Below, in pieces: positions 1 through 8,890 of a DNA stretch of 64,000 bases. Made by a program: the position numbers and the translations under genes. How positions within the stretch are numbered: position 1 is the stretch's first letter; each line of letters opens with the position of its first letter. This DNA is from Neisseriaceae bacterium (GTDB lineage: Bacteria; Pseudomonadota; Gammaproteobacteria; Burkholderiales; UBA11063), in the NCBI GenBank assembly GCA_003963245.1, contig RXJX01000025.1:1-64000 (forward strand), in the 5' to 3' direction. A model generated the notes under the pieces. It had not been told where the DNA came from. It saw only the letters and a list, made by a program, of their open reading frames with translations, and searched no databases.

Positions 1-40
1 ATTTATCTGACATATCATGACGGTGTTGCAACTCTGACAT
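1..40 (-). CDS. possible 5' end of a gene leaving the window (unidentified)
   Basis: An ATG on the minus strand opens a frame (MSELQHRHDMSDK) that runs off the left edge without a stop. A weak GGAA lies a few bases upstream. Thirteen residues are too few to name a family. The divergent arrangement with the channel gene at 305 would make 41-304 a shared promoter region. Only sequence to the left can tell whether this is a real gene. Confidence 0.3.
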   Translation of the reverse strand, partial: MSELQHRHDMSDK

Positions 41-304
41 TTTTGATTCCGGTTAACATTAATTCACCGTATTTTATCAAATATTTAAATAATTGACGAC
101 ACTATCTAAAAGAGCATAAGCCAATATTATTTGCTTGAATTATAACACACACAAATAACAATATCGTTCTTACGTGCAATAAAAGTATAGTAAAGAATTT
201 GATTAAAAAAGTCTTAAAGAGCAACTATAAAATTTATCCGGTATAATAGTGTATTAATTGTACCCATAGCAGCTAAAACGAGTGAACGCACCAAGGAGAA
301 AAAA
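41..304. other. intergenic region upstream of the channel gene
   Basis: No convincing gene is visible here. A TATAAT lies at 242-247 without a good -35 element, and an AAGGAG ribosome site at 293-298 sits six bases before the TTG start at 305. The stretch is A+T-rich and probably holds the promoter for the plus-strand gene. Confidence 0.45.
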
Positions 305-1432
305 TTGAAGCTTAGCAAATTTTTATCAAAACTATTTATATTACTTTGTTTAGTTGCGTGTACTCATAATGCTTTTGTTGTAGATAAAAACCCAAATTCA
401 GCAACAACAATTCCTAAGCTCATTCACGTCGGCGTAATCATGGACATGCCTTTTGCGCAAAATATTGATGGTCACTATTCTGGTATAGCAGTCGATATTT
501 GGGAAAGGATTGCCAAAATAAATCATTGGCAGTTTGTTTATACACCGTTAAGTAGCAACCATATGGAAAGCATAATTGATACATTGGCTAGCTCAAATAA
601 CCTCGACGTGGTTATTGGTCCGATTTCAGTTTCTGCTGCTCGGTTAGAAAAAGTTGATTTCTCACGCCCATTTTATCTAAGTTCAATCGGTGTCATTACT
701 AAGCGTAATGAACTAGGAATTATAGATATAGCAAGTATGCTACTTAGTAAAAATTTACTTCATATTATCATGATCTTGATTTTATCCTTTGCTATTTACC
801 TAACTCTACTATGGTTTTTTGAACGAAATAAGGCTCGCGAAGGCGTAACAATTAATCATCAATACCCTAATTTAACGCAGCGTATCTGGTTACATCTCTT
901 TCAAAAAAAAGTTGATTATATGCCAATAACGACACAAGGAAGGATTATTGGAATCTTCTGGATAATTATTGCCGCTGCAATTTTTACGGCAATCAACGCT
1001 AACTTTACTTCAGCATTAACTATTGCGCGTTATAAAAGTAGCCAAACTACATCGACATTAGCAGGTTTACAAGCGTCGAAAGTGGCAGGTATCAATGGAC
1101 AATTTAACGTTGAAGTTGCTGAAAAAAATGGGATAATGGTAACAAAAGTTAAAGACATTGAAGAGGCAGTTGAGCTGTTAAACTCCGGAAAGGTAAATGG
1201 AATAGTTCGAGATACTCCAGTTGCCGTAGAATATCTGCGACAACATAATTTACCACAACTGATGCTCAGTCCAGTAATATTAGAAAATGATGAATTGGCT
1301 TTTGCTGTAAAAGCAAACAGCCCGCTCCGTCACGCAATTGATTTAGGAATTACTTCATTTCAAGACGATGATAGTGTAGAACCGCTATGCAAACGTTATA
1401 TTGGTGAAGAAGCCAGCCATTGTGATATTTAA
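305..1432 (+). CDS. glutamate-receptor-like ligand-gated ion channel (lipoprotein signal)
   Basis: The protein has the layout of a prokaryotic ionotropic glutamate receptor: a type 3 solute-binding domain split by a membrane pore. The N-terminus has a signal with lipobox LVAC. Lobe 1 follows (HVGVIMDMPFA, then GPISVSAARLEKVDFSRPFY, the usual amino-acid-binding segment). Next come a hydrophobic M1 near residues 148-168, a short pore segment, and M2 around 210-235 ending in FTSALTIARY. Lobe 2 finishes the binding domain. The pore lacks the TVGYGD potassium filter of GluR0 and reads QKKVDYMPITTQGR instead. The start is TTG, preceded by AAGGAG. Ligand and ion are unknown. A binding protein with an accidental hydrophobic insert is less likely, because the M2 sequence matches the channel pattern well. 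Confidence 0.75.
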   Translation: MKLSKFLSKLFILLCLVACTHNAFVVDKNPNSATTIPKLIHVGVIMDMPFAQNIDGHYSGIAVDIWERIAKINHWQFVYTPLSSNHMESIIDTLASSNNLDVVIGPISVSAARLEKVDFSRPFYLSSIGVITKRNELGIIDIASMLLSKNLLHIIMILILSFAIYLTLLWFFERNKAREGVTINHQYPNLTQRIWLHLFQKKVDYMPITTQGRIIGIFWIIIAAAIFTAINANFTSALTIARYKSSQTTSTLAGLQASKVAGINGQFNVEVAEKNGIMVTKVKDIEEAVELLNSGKVNGIVRDTPVAVEYLRQHNLPQLMLSPVILENDELAFAVKANSPLRHAIDLGITSFQDDDSVEPLCKRYIGEEASHCDI

Positions 1433-1437
1433 ACCAT

Positions 1438-2193
1438 TTAAACAGGATTATATAGTTCAATAAACTCAGCGTTATAACCGATGGTGTTTAAATAATTGGC
1501 AAGCGCCATAATCCCGTAACGCTCAGTTACATAGTGACCACCAGCCAGATATAGAACATCATTTTCTTCGGCTAATGACTTCATTGGCTCGCTAACTTCA
1601 CCGCTAATAAAACAATCCACACCTAAATTAATTGCTTCACTAAATAAACTATTCGCACCACCAGTACACCATGCAATTTTTTTGATTTGTTTTTGCGGAT
1701 TGCCAAGTAACAATGCTTGATGCCCTGTTGCATGTGCATAATGCTCGATAAATTCACTACCGCTTAATGTTTTAATCAACTCACCATGCCAAATTAAGTC
1801 TAATTGATACTGTGCATCAAATGCTTGTCCATGTACGTTTAAGCCTAATACACGGGCTAATTGTGCATTATTACCTAATTCAGCGTGACAGTCAAGCGGC
1901 AAATGATAGGCGATCAGATTAATATTATTTCTAATTAGCTTAGCGATACGCTGATATCTAATACCAGTTATCTGATACGGATCTTTATTCCAAAATATGC
2001 CATGGTGAACAATTATGGCATCAGCATTTTGTGCTATCGCATAATCAATCAGTTCTTGACTAATCGAAACACCACAGACAATTCTGTTTACTTCAGATGC
2101 GCCTTCTATTTGTAAGCCATTTGGACAATAATCTTTAAACTTATCGGCTTGAAATAAACTATTTAATTGCTTAACCAATTCATCACGTTGCAT
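1438..2193 (-). CDS. Nif3-like (YbgI/DUF34) dinuclear metal-centre protein
   Basis: This is a member of the Nif3/YbgI family, which forms toroidal hexamers with a two-metal site and has been linked to GTP cyclohydrolase-like and repair functions, none firmly settled. Visible family features are the N-terminal YCPNGLQIEG segment, the metal-binding VHHGIFW motif, and the C-terminal GHYVTERYG motif. I start at the ATG at 2193, which has GGAG seven bases upstream. A longer frame begins at 2223, but that codon lies inside the terminator hairpin of the upstream ahpC, so it is unlikely. The gene follows ahpC on the same strand but is separated from it by that terminator. It meets the channel gene tail to tail. 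Confidence 0.85.
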   Translation of the reverse strand: MQRDELVKQLNSLFQADKFKDYCPNGLQIEGASEVNRIVCGVSISQELIDYAIAQNADAIIVHHGIFWNKDPYQITGIRYQRIAKLIRNNINLIAYHLPLDCHAELGNNAQLARVLGLNVHGQAFDAQYQLDLIWHGELIKTLSGSEFIEHYAHATGHQALLLGNPQKQIKKIAWCTGGANSLFSEAINLGVDCFISGEVSEPMKSLAEENDVLYLAGGHYVTERYGIMALANYLNTIGYNAEFIELYNPV

Positions 2194-2207
2194 AAATGAT
2201 CTCCAAT

Positions 2208-2232
2208 AAAAAAATCCCACCAAAGTGGGATT
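2208..2232 (-). terminator. Rho-independent terminator of ahpC
   Basis: Read on the minus strand this is an 8-bp perfect stem, AATCCCAC at 2213-2220 on the plus strand pairing with GTGGGATT at 2225-2232, with a 4-base loop. It is followed by a run of T (plus-strand A run at 2208-2214). It lies just after the ahpC stop codon. Confidence 0.85.
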
Positions 2233-2266
2233 ATAGTCTACTTAATGTACTTGCAGTAAGTACAAA

Positions 2267-2899
2267 TTATAGCTGTTCAGCGTGGCTAGCTAAATACTCA
2301 GCAACGCCTGAAGTTGATGCTTTCATCCCAGCCTTACCTTTGTTCCAACCAGCAGGACAAACTTCGCCATGCTCTTCAGTAAATTGCAATGCATCAACCA
2401 TACGTAACATTTCATCAATATTACGTCCAAGAGGTAAATCATTTACTACCATGTGACGAACCACACCATTTTTATCAATTAAGAATGAACCGCGGTATGC
2501 AACACCACCAGCAGCTTCAACACCAAAGCTTTGGCAAATTTCATGTTTAATATCTGCAACTAACGGATAACCAACTTGACCAATACCGCCTTGGTTAACT
2601 GGAGTATTACGCCATGCTGCATGCGTAAAGTGTGAATCAATAGAAACACCAATTACTTCAACATTTTTTGCTTTAAAATCAGCTAAACGGTGATCAAAAG
2701 CGATTAATTCAGAAGGACAAACAAAAGTAAAATCTAACGGATAGAAAAATACCACAGCATATTTGCCTTTAGTAGTTTCTTTAAAATTGAAATTATCAAC
2801 GATTTCACCAGAACCTAATACTGCAGCAGCAGTAAAATCGGGTGCTTCTTGACCAACTAGTACTTGAGGGTAAAAATAATTTGTGTCACAACAACTCAT
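2267..2899 (-). CDS. ahpC: peroxiredoxin, AhpC/Prx1 type (2-Cys)
   Basis: A cytoplasmic thiol peroxidase that reduces hydrogen peroxide and organic peroxides. The peroxidatic cysteine is Cys61 in FYPLDFTFVCPSE and the resolving cysteine is Cys181 in GEVCPAGW, as expected for a typical 2-Cys enzyme. At 210 residues it is a little longer than E. coli AhpC (187) and matches the Prx1-like bacterial subgroup. An AGGAG lies before the ATG. No ahpF is nearby, so electrons may come from thioredoxin; trxA is at 24205-24528. A terminator follows directly. Confidence 0.93.
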   Translation of the reverse strand: MSCCDTNYFYPQVLVGQEAPDFTAAAVLGSGEIVDNFNFKETTKGKYAVVFFYPLDFTFVCPSELIAFDHRLADFKAKNVEVIGVSIDSHFTHAAWRNTPVNQGGIGQVGYPLVADIKHEICQSFGVEAAGGVAYRGSFLIDKNGVVRHMVVNDLPLGRNIDEMLRMVDALQFTEEHGEVCPAGWNKGKAGMKASTSGVAEYLASHAEQL

Positions 2900-3088
2900 A
2901 ACATGCTCCTAAATAATTTAGTAAAAAACTCAGACATTATTTTAGCACCAAATTAAACTAACAATTTGGAATAATTTCACCAGAATATTTAATTCAAATT
3001 CTAGCCTATAAACCCTATATAAGGCTAGTGTACTCTAATTTCAAGAGACAATCCTTGCTGCAGCGCACAAAATAATTGCAAAAAAATA

Positions 3089-3117
3089 TTGCATAATTTT
3101 TGAGTATAGTGTAGAAT
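3089..3117 (+). promoter_or_regulatory. candidate sigma-70 promoter of the small exported protein gene
   Basis: TTGCAT at 3089-3094 and TAGAAT at 3112-3117 are separated by 17 bases. The gene starts at 3198, which leaves a leader of about 75 bases. This is a pattern match only. Confidence 0.4.
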
Positions 3118-3197
3118 ATCGCCAAATGTATTGTCATTTAGATTATACAAATAACGATACTTTATATATAAATTGTTGTACTTTTAAGGAAATTTAC

Positions 3198-3389
3198 ATG
3201 AAAAAATTATTAGCTGTTCTTATCGCTGGTGCTTTCGCTACTTCTGCTTTTGCTGCTGAGGCTTCTGCTCCTGAAGCTGCTGCTGCAAAACCTGCTGCTT
3301 CTAAAGCTCACAAAAAATCTCATAAAAAATCTCATAAAAAAGCTGCATCACACACTGCTGCTGCACCTAAAGCTGAAGCTTCTAAATAA
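3198..3389 (+). CDS. small exported Ala/Lys/His-rich protein
   Basis: A 63-residue protein with a clear Sec signal (MKKLLAVLIAGAFATSAFA) followed by a mature part made almost only of Ala, Lys, His, Ser and Pro. It contains three HKKS/HKKA units encoded by 12-bp repeats at 3309-3344. The start is chosen at 3198 because AAGGA lies eight bases upstream and the signal peptide begins there; the longer frame from 3126 adds residues with no family support. A strong terminator follows. The signal and the EASAP run resemble the lipoprotein at 43152-43373. Function is unknown. The basic tail could bind nucleic acid, LPS or metal, but that is a guess. Confidence 0.75.
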   Translation: MKKLLAVLIAGAFATSAFAAEASAPEAAAAKPAASKAHKKSHKKSHKKAASHTAAAPKAEASK

Positions 3390-3422
3390 TTACCCACACC
3401 TTTATAGGTGTATGATTATTAA

Positions 3423-3450
3423 AAACCGAGCGTTAAACCTCGGTTTTTTT
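3423..3450 (+). terminator. Rho-independent terminator
   Basis: The 8-bp stem AAACCGAG (3423-3430) pairs with CTCGGTTT (3439-3446) across an 8-base loop and is followed by TTTT. It ends the small exported-protein transcript before greA. Confidence 0.85.
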
Positions 3451-3498
3451 ATTTTAAATAAAATAATAACTATTTAACTTAAATCGGATTTTATTGAT

Positions 3499-3975
3499 AT
3501 GCAAAAATTCCCTATGACTCAAACTGGTGCCAAACAACTTGAAGAAGAGTTGCGCCATCTTAAAAGCGTTGAGCGTCCAAATGTTATTCAAGCTATTTCT
3601 GAGGCAAGAAGCCATGGCGACCTCTCAGAAAATGCTGAATATGATGCGGCTAAAGAGCGTCAGGCATTTGTTGAAGGACGTATTGCAGAAATTGAATCCA
3701 AATTATCTCATGCTCAAATCATAGATCTTAGCAAAGTCGATAGCGAAGGCAAAATTGTGTTTGGCGCGACTATTGAGCTACTAGACTTAGAAAGCGATGA
3801 AACAATCCGTTATCAAATTGTAGGTGATGACGAAGCTGATGTTAAATTACGCAAAATTTCAGTTAATACTCCTGTCGCCAGAAGCTTAATTGGCAAGCGT
3901 AATGGTGATATTGTTGAAGTAAAAGTACCTAGTGGAATCAAAGAATACGAGATCCTAGACGTTTCATTTGAATAA
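3499..3975 (+). CDS. greA: transcription elongation factor GreA
   Basis: GreA enters the RNA polymerase secondary channel and stimulates cleavage of backtracked transcripts. The 158-residue length is standard. The N-terminal coiled coil carries the acidic tip region in [17 protein letters not shown], and the C-terminal FKBP-like domain includes [11 protein letters not shown] and SPVGRSLIGK-type residues (here [13 protein letters not shown]). The start at 3499 gives [18 protein letters not shown], matching the family N-terminus; no strong ribosome site is visible. In many proteobacteria greA follows carB, but here it stands alone after a terminator. Confidence 0.95.
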   Translation: MQKFPMTQTGAKQLEEELRHLKSVERPNVIQAISEARSHGDLSENAEYDAAKERQAFVEGRIAEIESKLSHAQIIDLSKVDSEGKIVFGATIELLDLESDETIRYQIVGDDEADVKLRKISVNTPVARSLIGKRNGDIVEVKVPSGIKEYEILDVSFE

Positions 3976-4072
3976 ATACATAGTCAAATATAAGCACGCG
4001 CTTGAACGCTAAGAAAATTTATCTTCCAGGCGCCAAGTAACGTGCTCATAAATAGTTAATAGTTGCTACTAA

Positions 4073-5548
4073 TCAATCTCCATGAAATTTATAGGTTTTA
4101 TTAATTTCGTCAGATTTATCAGTGATGATTTGATTGGCTAACTCATCAGACACCAAAAATGCTTCATTTACCGTTGCCAGAGTAAATTGATCTAACAGTT
4201 GCTTAGCTTTTAATGGGTCTTTCTTATACTCTTTGCGATATAGCTCTTCAAATTCTTTTTGTTTCAAACTAATTTGCTGATTTAACTCTGCATAACGCGC
4301 CTGAACCAACGGAGCATATTTTGGAAAATTAAGTAGCGTCAAAGCCTGAACTTTACGGAATTTCCAGTAAGCTGAATCATTATCGGCTTTCCCTGTAGCT
4401 AACTTATAGCTTTCAGGAATCGTCGCTCCTTGATAAAATGGCAAATAGATTCCCAACGCAGTCATTCCCAACTCTAAATATTCAACGTTTGCAATTGGTG
4501 CTGGTAAATCTGGACGCACCTGCAGAACATGAGATTGCTGAGTACGATAAACAGCAATCGGGCGAGCAGTGGCTTTGGGATTTTGTGAAGTATATGGATC
4601 AGCTTTTGTTCCCTGAAAATAATTTTGCAATCCACTTTCAACATCCGCCACGCTTAACTTATGATCAGGTTTCAAAAACACCGGAAAATCACCATCACTT
4701 ACAGGATGTTTTAGAGTTTTAGCCGTATATTTACCCTGTAAATAGCTTACTCTTGGATAATTATACACTACATCAGTAGCATCATTCTGTCCATAAACTT
4801 TATGAAAATTAAATTCTCCATCCTGTTTTGGCTTATATAAACCACTCTTCTCTGCAAAAGAAATCAGATTAGGTGAAGCAAGATAATTTTTACTATCTTT
4901 AAGATCAACCTTACCTAAGCGCGATTGATTGGCACTAACAAAATAGGCATTATCCGGTACACGAACTGCTAACCATTGGTGACCCCCAGCATTTTCCAGA
5001 TACCAAACCTCATTTTTATCAACAAATGCCACACCAAATCCCTCGCCAGAACCCTGAGTTTCAATAATTTTACCCAGCAACAGAACTCCTTCACGGGCTG
5101 ATTTCATTTGTGGCAGCAAAACTGTAGGGATTGCCTCTTCAATGATTCCGTTGCCCGTTACATAAGGATCAACTTTAAGCGTTTGCGGGTTACTTTGTAT
5201 AGTTTCGGTTGCTGATATACCCACCCCTGCATCATTAAATCCAACTTCTTCAAAGCTGCTATAATTAGTCTGCCAATCAGGAACTCCACTATACCCCATT
5301 AGATTATTTGGTAATTGATAGGTAAAGGTATTATCAGATTCTTCAATATTTTTATAGACATAACCATCTTTACGTGGAGGATGGTATAAGAAATTTACGG
5401 CAGAATTTCCACTTCCTGCATCAACATTACGCCCAACTAAAATAGAACCATCAACAGTGGCATTTTTACCGACAATAATAGTCGTACATGCAAAACTACT
5501 CGCGAATCCACTCAAAGCCAACATCAAAAAATAATTTAGTTTTTTCAT
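4073..5548 (-). CDS. peptidase family C69 dipeptidase (PepD-like), exported
   Basis: An N-terminal-nucleophile hydrolase of family C69, which cleaves dipeptides with broad specificity. The sequence begins with a Sec signal; cleavage after Ala20 would expose Cys21 of CTTIIVG, the expected catalytic nucleophile. The DGSILVGRNVD segment that follows is characteristic. At 491 residues the length fits. Export suggests a role in scavenging periplasmic or external peptides. The C-terminal 100 residues are helical and charged (QISLKQKEFEELYRKEYKK). It is transcribed alone, downstream of the DUF1566 lipoprotein gene and with a 197-base gap from it. Confidence 0.85.
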   Translation of the reverse strand: MKKLNYFLMLALSGFASSFACTTIIVGKNATVDGSILVGRNVDAGSGNSAVNFLYHPPRKDGYVYKNIEESDNTFTYQLPNNLMGYSGVPDWQTNYSSFEEVGFNDAGVGISATETIQSNPQTLKVDPYVTGNGIIEEAIPTVLLPQMKSAREGVLLLGKIIETQGSGEGFGVAFVDKNEVWYLENAGGHQWLAVRVPDNAYFVSANQSRLGKVDLKDSKNYLASPNLISFAEKSGLYKPKQDGEFNFHKVYGQNDATDVVYNYPRVSYLQGKYTAKTLKHPVSDGDFPVFLKPDHKLSVADVESGLQNYFQGTKADPYTSQNPKATARPIAVYRTQQSHVLQVRPDLPAPIANVEYLELGMTALGIYLPFYQGATIPESYKLATGKADNDSAYWKFRKVQALTLLNFPKYAPLVQARYAELNQQISLKQKEFEELYRKEYKKDPLKAKQLLDQFTLATVNEAFLVSDELANQIITDKSDEINKTYKFHGD

Positions 5549-5745
5549 AGTTTATTCCTTTTATGCGATTAAACCAATATAATTAAAGAAGCATCAACTC
5601 AGATTATTATAGCATAAAATCTCTACTAGGCAGCAATACTGATTTATTCCAGCCAACCATGTTACCCTTGATACAGTTATCAGCACTATATACAAGGTAC
5701 CCCTCAAACAAGGTTGGCAATGAAATTGATATTACAGTTGGTGCT

Positions 5746-7650
5746 TTATTGTTGTTTTGCCCAAGCGAAGCTCGCCCACTGACCAATAACTGGATCATAA
5801 TATGCATTTGAGTAAGCATAATTACATGCAGCTTCGACTAGACAAGAATATTGCTTATTATCACGACCAAGTACTATTGTACCAACAGTATAGCTGCCTA
5901 TACCAATAGGGTATTTCTGCGGTTGGCTTGGTGCGGAAGTCGGTGTTGGTGTAGGTAGTGGCTTACCTTCACTTACTTTAGCTGAAGTTACCGGAAATAC
6001 ATTTAACATATTACTTTGAATACCAAAAGTAAATTCACCATCGCTATTCATATACCAGACACGACCAGGAAAACCAGGTGAAACAGTTTCTGCCACAATG
6101 CTGCCAGTCCAGAAACTATTCCAGTAATCACCCGCTTTATGCATATTAAACCCCTGTGTATTTAACCATGCGGCAAAATCAGGCTGGTTATAATTTACTA
6201 ATGTACTGAGTTCTTTTACTGATGGCAAATGCCAATCCTTAACACCGCAAAAACCAGTTGCATTCATGCGATCGACAGTAGCTTTAGCATCTTTATATAA
6301 CGCCAGCACATTTGAACCACCGATAGTTTGCAAATTAGCTTGATCTTTGACCCAGGTTAGTCCAGTCAGTTTATCCACCATACATTGCTCGCTAACATCT
6401 GGGATAAATCTGCTAGTAGGCCATGCCTTACCATTATCTGCTTTATCAGTGGTGGCTAAAATTGGTGTAATTGCATTTACCGTTGCAGAAGAACTACGTA
6501 CTGGCCAGACATATAATGCAGAAGGCTGTTTTACTTCTGAACTATATGTTCCCACAGAAAAAGAAGTTCTTCCCTTACCTGTTTCTGACATCATTGATAT
6601 CCAATTATAGCCTGCCCATGGAGCTTCCTGATTTGGTGCAAAACTAGTACTAGTCCAATAATCACCATCACCAGGTGCAAGATTAGCAAAACCTTTACTT
6701 GTCAGGTAAGTTTGCGGATTTTTGGCAGTATAGTTAATTAAACTAGATATTTCGTTAATTGAAGGCAAGCGCCAATCAATATGCCCACAATAGCCAGTCT
6801 TATTCATTTCTGCTATTGTAGTTATCGCATTTTGATAAGAGGTGGCAGATGGATAACCAACTGCTGAACTAGTTGGAGACCCGATTACTGGTACAGTTTT
6901 CAAATCTTTAACCCACATTAAACCAGTATTGTTATCAAGCATACAGCCAGCTTCCGAAGCAGTGCCAGAGCTAAAAAATAGCGTATCTTGTTCAGATACC
7001 TGTTGATTCATAAGGTTTTTACCCTGACTTAGATTTCCAGATAGAGTAATAGTAATAGCTGGAGATTTATTTAGATCACAGGTAAATGAGCTGTAGTTAT
7101 CATTAGTCAATACGTTACTCACTACCTTACCTGAACTATCTGAGCAACTTACCGTTGTTTTACTACTATCAAGACCATAGCCAATAAATGTTAGTGTATT
7201 ACTTTCAGTATTGTGGGTAATATAATATGCGCCCTCCTCACTATTGGGACCCTGTGGACCCCAGCCGGTATTATAAGAACAAACTGAAGTTCTGGTACTT
7301 GAGAGAAAAGATTTACCATTTTGGTAATCTTTGATTGTGTCAATATAATTCCAAGTAACACTACTACCAGGAGTAATATTTCTTGCCTGTTGATTTATAG
7401 TCTGACCATAGGGTTCTCCATTTGGTCTAGTTATATAATACGCACAATTTGCGTTAGTTTGACTATTATTAGCAATAGTAATAACTGGAGTAATTATTGA
7501 GGCAACAGTCGCAGCTTGAGTTGATGCGGCTTGCGGAGTTGTGTCAGTCGTCGCATTAGTCTGACCAGAACTACAGCTTGCCAGAAAAAATGGAGTTATT
7601 ACACTAAAACTAAACATTTGTACAAGTGGATTAAATTTAAACTTTTTCAT
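5746..7650 (-). CDS. lipoprotein with two DUF1566 domains and a C-terminal CBM5/12-like module
   Basis: A 634-residue surface or periplasmic lipoprotein. The signal has lipobox LASC near residue 26, followed by a Thr/Gln/Ala linker. Two copies of the DUF1566 (Lcl C-terminal) domain follow. Copy 1 runs from TGLMWVKDL through DWRLPSINEISSLINY to YWTSTSF. Copy 2 runs from TGLTWVKDQ through DWHLPSVKELSTLVNY to a DYWNSFW region. After a Thr/Pro linker the last 50 residues (SYTVGTIVLGRDNKQYSCLV to QWASFAWAK) have the spaced aromatic residues of a family 5/12 carbohydrate-binding module. DUF1566 domains occur in adhesins and collagen-like surface proteins. I infer attachment to a polysaccharide such as chitin. 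Ligand and partner are unknown. Confidence 0.7.
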   Translation of the reverse strand: MKKFKFNPLVQMFSFSVITPFFLASCSSGQTNATTDTTPQAASTQAATVASIITPVITIANNSQTNANCAYYITRPNGEPYGQTINQQARNITPGSSVTWNYIDTIKDYQNGKSFLSSTRTSVCSYNTGWGPQGPNSEEGAYYITHNTESNTLTFIGYGLDSSKTTVSCSDSSGKVVSNVLTNDNYSSFTCDLNKSPAITITLSGNLSQGKNLMNQQVSEQDTLFFSSGTASEAGCMLDNNTGLMWVKDLKTVPVIGSPTSSAVGYPSATSYQNAITTIAEMNKTGYCGHIDWRLPSINEISSLINYTAKNPQTYLTSKGFANLAPGDGDYWTSTSFAPNQEAPWAGYNWISMMSETGKGRTSFSVGTYSSEVKQPSALYVWPVRSSSATVNAITPILATTDKADNGKAWPTSRFIPDVSEQCMVDKLTGLTWVKDQANLQTIGGSNVLALYKDAKATVDRMNATGFCGVKDWHLPSVKELSTLVNYNQPDFAAWLNTQGFNMHKAGDYWNSFWTGSIVAETVSPGFPGRVWYMNSDGEFTFGIQSNMLNVFPVTSAKVSEGKPLPTPTPTSAPSQPQKYPIGIGSYTVGTIVLGRDNKQYSCLVEAACNYAYSNAYYDPVIGQWASFAWAKQQ

Positions 7651-7882
7651 AGAATAACCTTCCTTATTTTAACAACATCAATTAATCATTCAAACTATCT
7701 TAAAAGAGTAAATTAAGAAGCAAATCATAATTGAACAGCGGAATTTTACTCCAGCAAAGAACTCCACTTACTTGTATAGCTGCAATCTACACTTGCATTA
7801 ATGCAGCAATCTGCAACTTTTTTAATTCTCGTTATCATTTATCGGCTATAATCTTAATATCAACTTAATAAGCGATTAGTTA

Positions 7883-8809
7883 ATGATGAAACGGACTAGA
7901 GGAAATACCTTTCGGGACCTACAGATTTTTGCGGCAATTGCCGAATTTGGAAATTATACCGATGCCGCAACCAAACTAGGAATTGATGCCATCAGTGTCA
8001 GGCGGCGCATTAGTGCTCTGGAAGCAAAACTCAATCATTTGCTGGTTATAAAAGAAGGTCGAAATATCAGGATAACGCCGGAAGGAATAGAGCTTTATCA
8101 GGAGTTTATTCAGCAAGAGCGCTCATTCAAAGAAATGCTTACAGAATTTCAATCTACAAAACAAGTGAAAAAGGATAGCCTAATTGACATTGTTATTCCT
8201 AACGGGATAATTGAATATATCTTAGCTGCAAAATTACCACAGTACCTACAAAATAACTTGGATGTAAGATTAAACCTAACTTGTGATAACTTGAATACCA
8301 ATATTCTTGCTGAAAAATACGACTTTGTAATATTACGGACTATTCCATCACAAAATCAGCTAGTCATTAAAAAGCTATATAATCCTAAATTCTATCTCTA
8401 CTGCACCCCCGAATATAAAAAATGCTACGGAATCCCTCAGACAATTGATGAGTTATCCTCTCATATGTTTATTCACCGTACTTATGCCAATATCAAAGAA
8501 CAAAAATATTTTTATGCCAGTAATGGATTTGAAACTATAACCTTTGTCAACAACTCTCGTTTTGGTACTAGTAGCTCGACAACTGACAAAAATATTGTCA
8601 TGGGTAATCATGCTATAGTAAGCGGAACTGATGCCTTGTATGAGACTGAATTGAAACAGGGGAAGATTATTAAAATTTTTCCGGAATATTATTTTTCTGA
8701 TGACTCCAATGGCTTCTATTTAATCTATGATAAAAATCGCCCCCCAAATAGAATCGTACAAAACTTAATTGACTTTATTATAGAAGTCTTTAATGTAGAT
8801 CATAGTTAA
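7883..8809 (+). CDS. LysR-family transcriptional regulator (copy 1)
   Basis: A 308-residue LysR-type regulator. The winged helix-turn-helix covers residues 8-68 (FRDLQIFAAIAEFGNYTDAA, then IDAISVRRRISALEAKL). The effector-binding domain starts near residue 95. Compared with canonical LysR proteins the recognition helix is charged (VRRRISALE). The next gene (8891-9811) is a clear paralogue in the same direction, with FRDLQIF/FHDLQIF, LGID, ITPEG/ITPNG, IIEYILA and PEYYF blocks in the same order. A TATAAT at 7847-7852 lies upstream. Effector and targets are unknown; the DUF1566 gene is divergent and may be a target. Confidence 0.88.
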   Translation: MMKRTRGNTFRDLQIFAAIAEFGNYTDAATKLGIDAISVRRRISALEAKLNHLLVIKEGRNIRITPEGIELYQEFIQQERSFKEMLTEFQSTKQVKKDSLIDIVIPNGIIEYILAAKLPQYLQNNLDVRLNLTCDNLNTNILAEKYDFVILRTIPSQNQLVIKKLYNPKFYLYCTPEYKKCYGIPQTIDELSSHMFIHRTYANIKEQKYFYASNGFETITFVNNSRFGTSSSTTDKNIVMGNHAIVSGTDALYETELKQGKIIKIFPEYYFSDDSNGFYLIYDKNRPPNRIVQNLIDFIIEVFNVDHS

Positions 8810-8890
8810 TGTAGTTTTAATTAATCCATATAAACAGTAAATCAGATAAAAGTAGAATATTTAATCTTAAACCGTGCAGGAATTATATTT

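Noticed and set aside
3126-3197. N-terminal extension of the small exported protein
   Set aside because: The ribosome site and signal peptide both place the start at 3198.
5607-5819. 70-residue minus-strand frame overlapping the end of the DUF1566 lipoprotein gene
   Set aside because: It has no ribosome site or family, and the lipoprotein already ends sensibly in a carbohydrate-binding-like module, so a frameshift is not needed.
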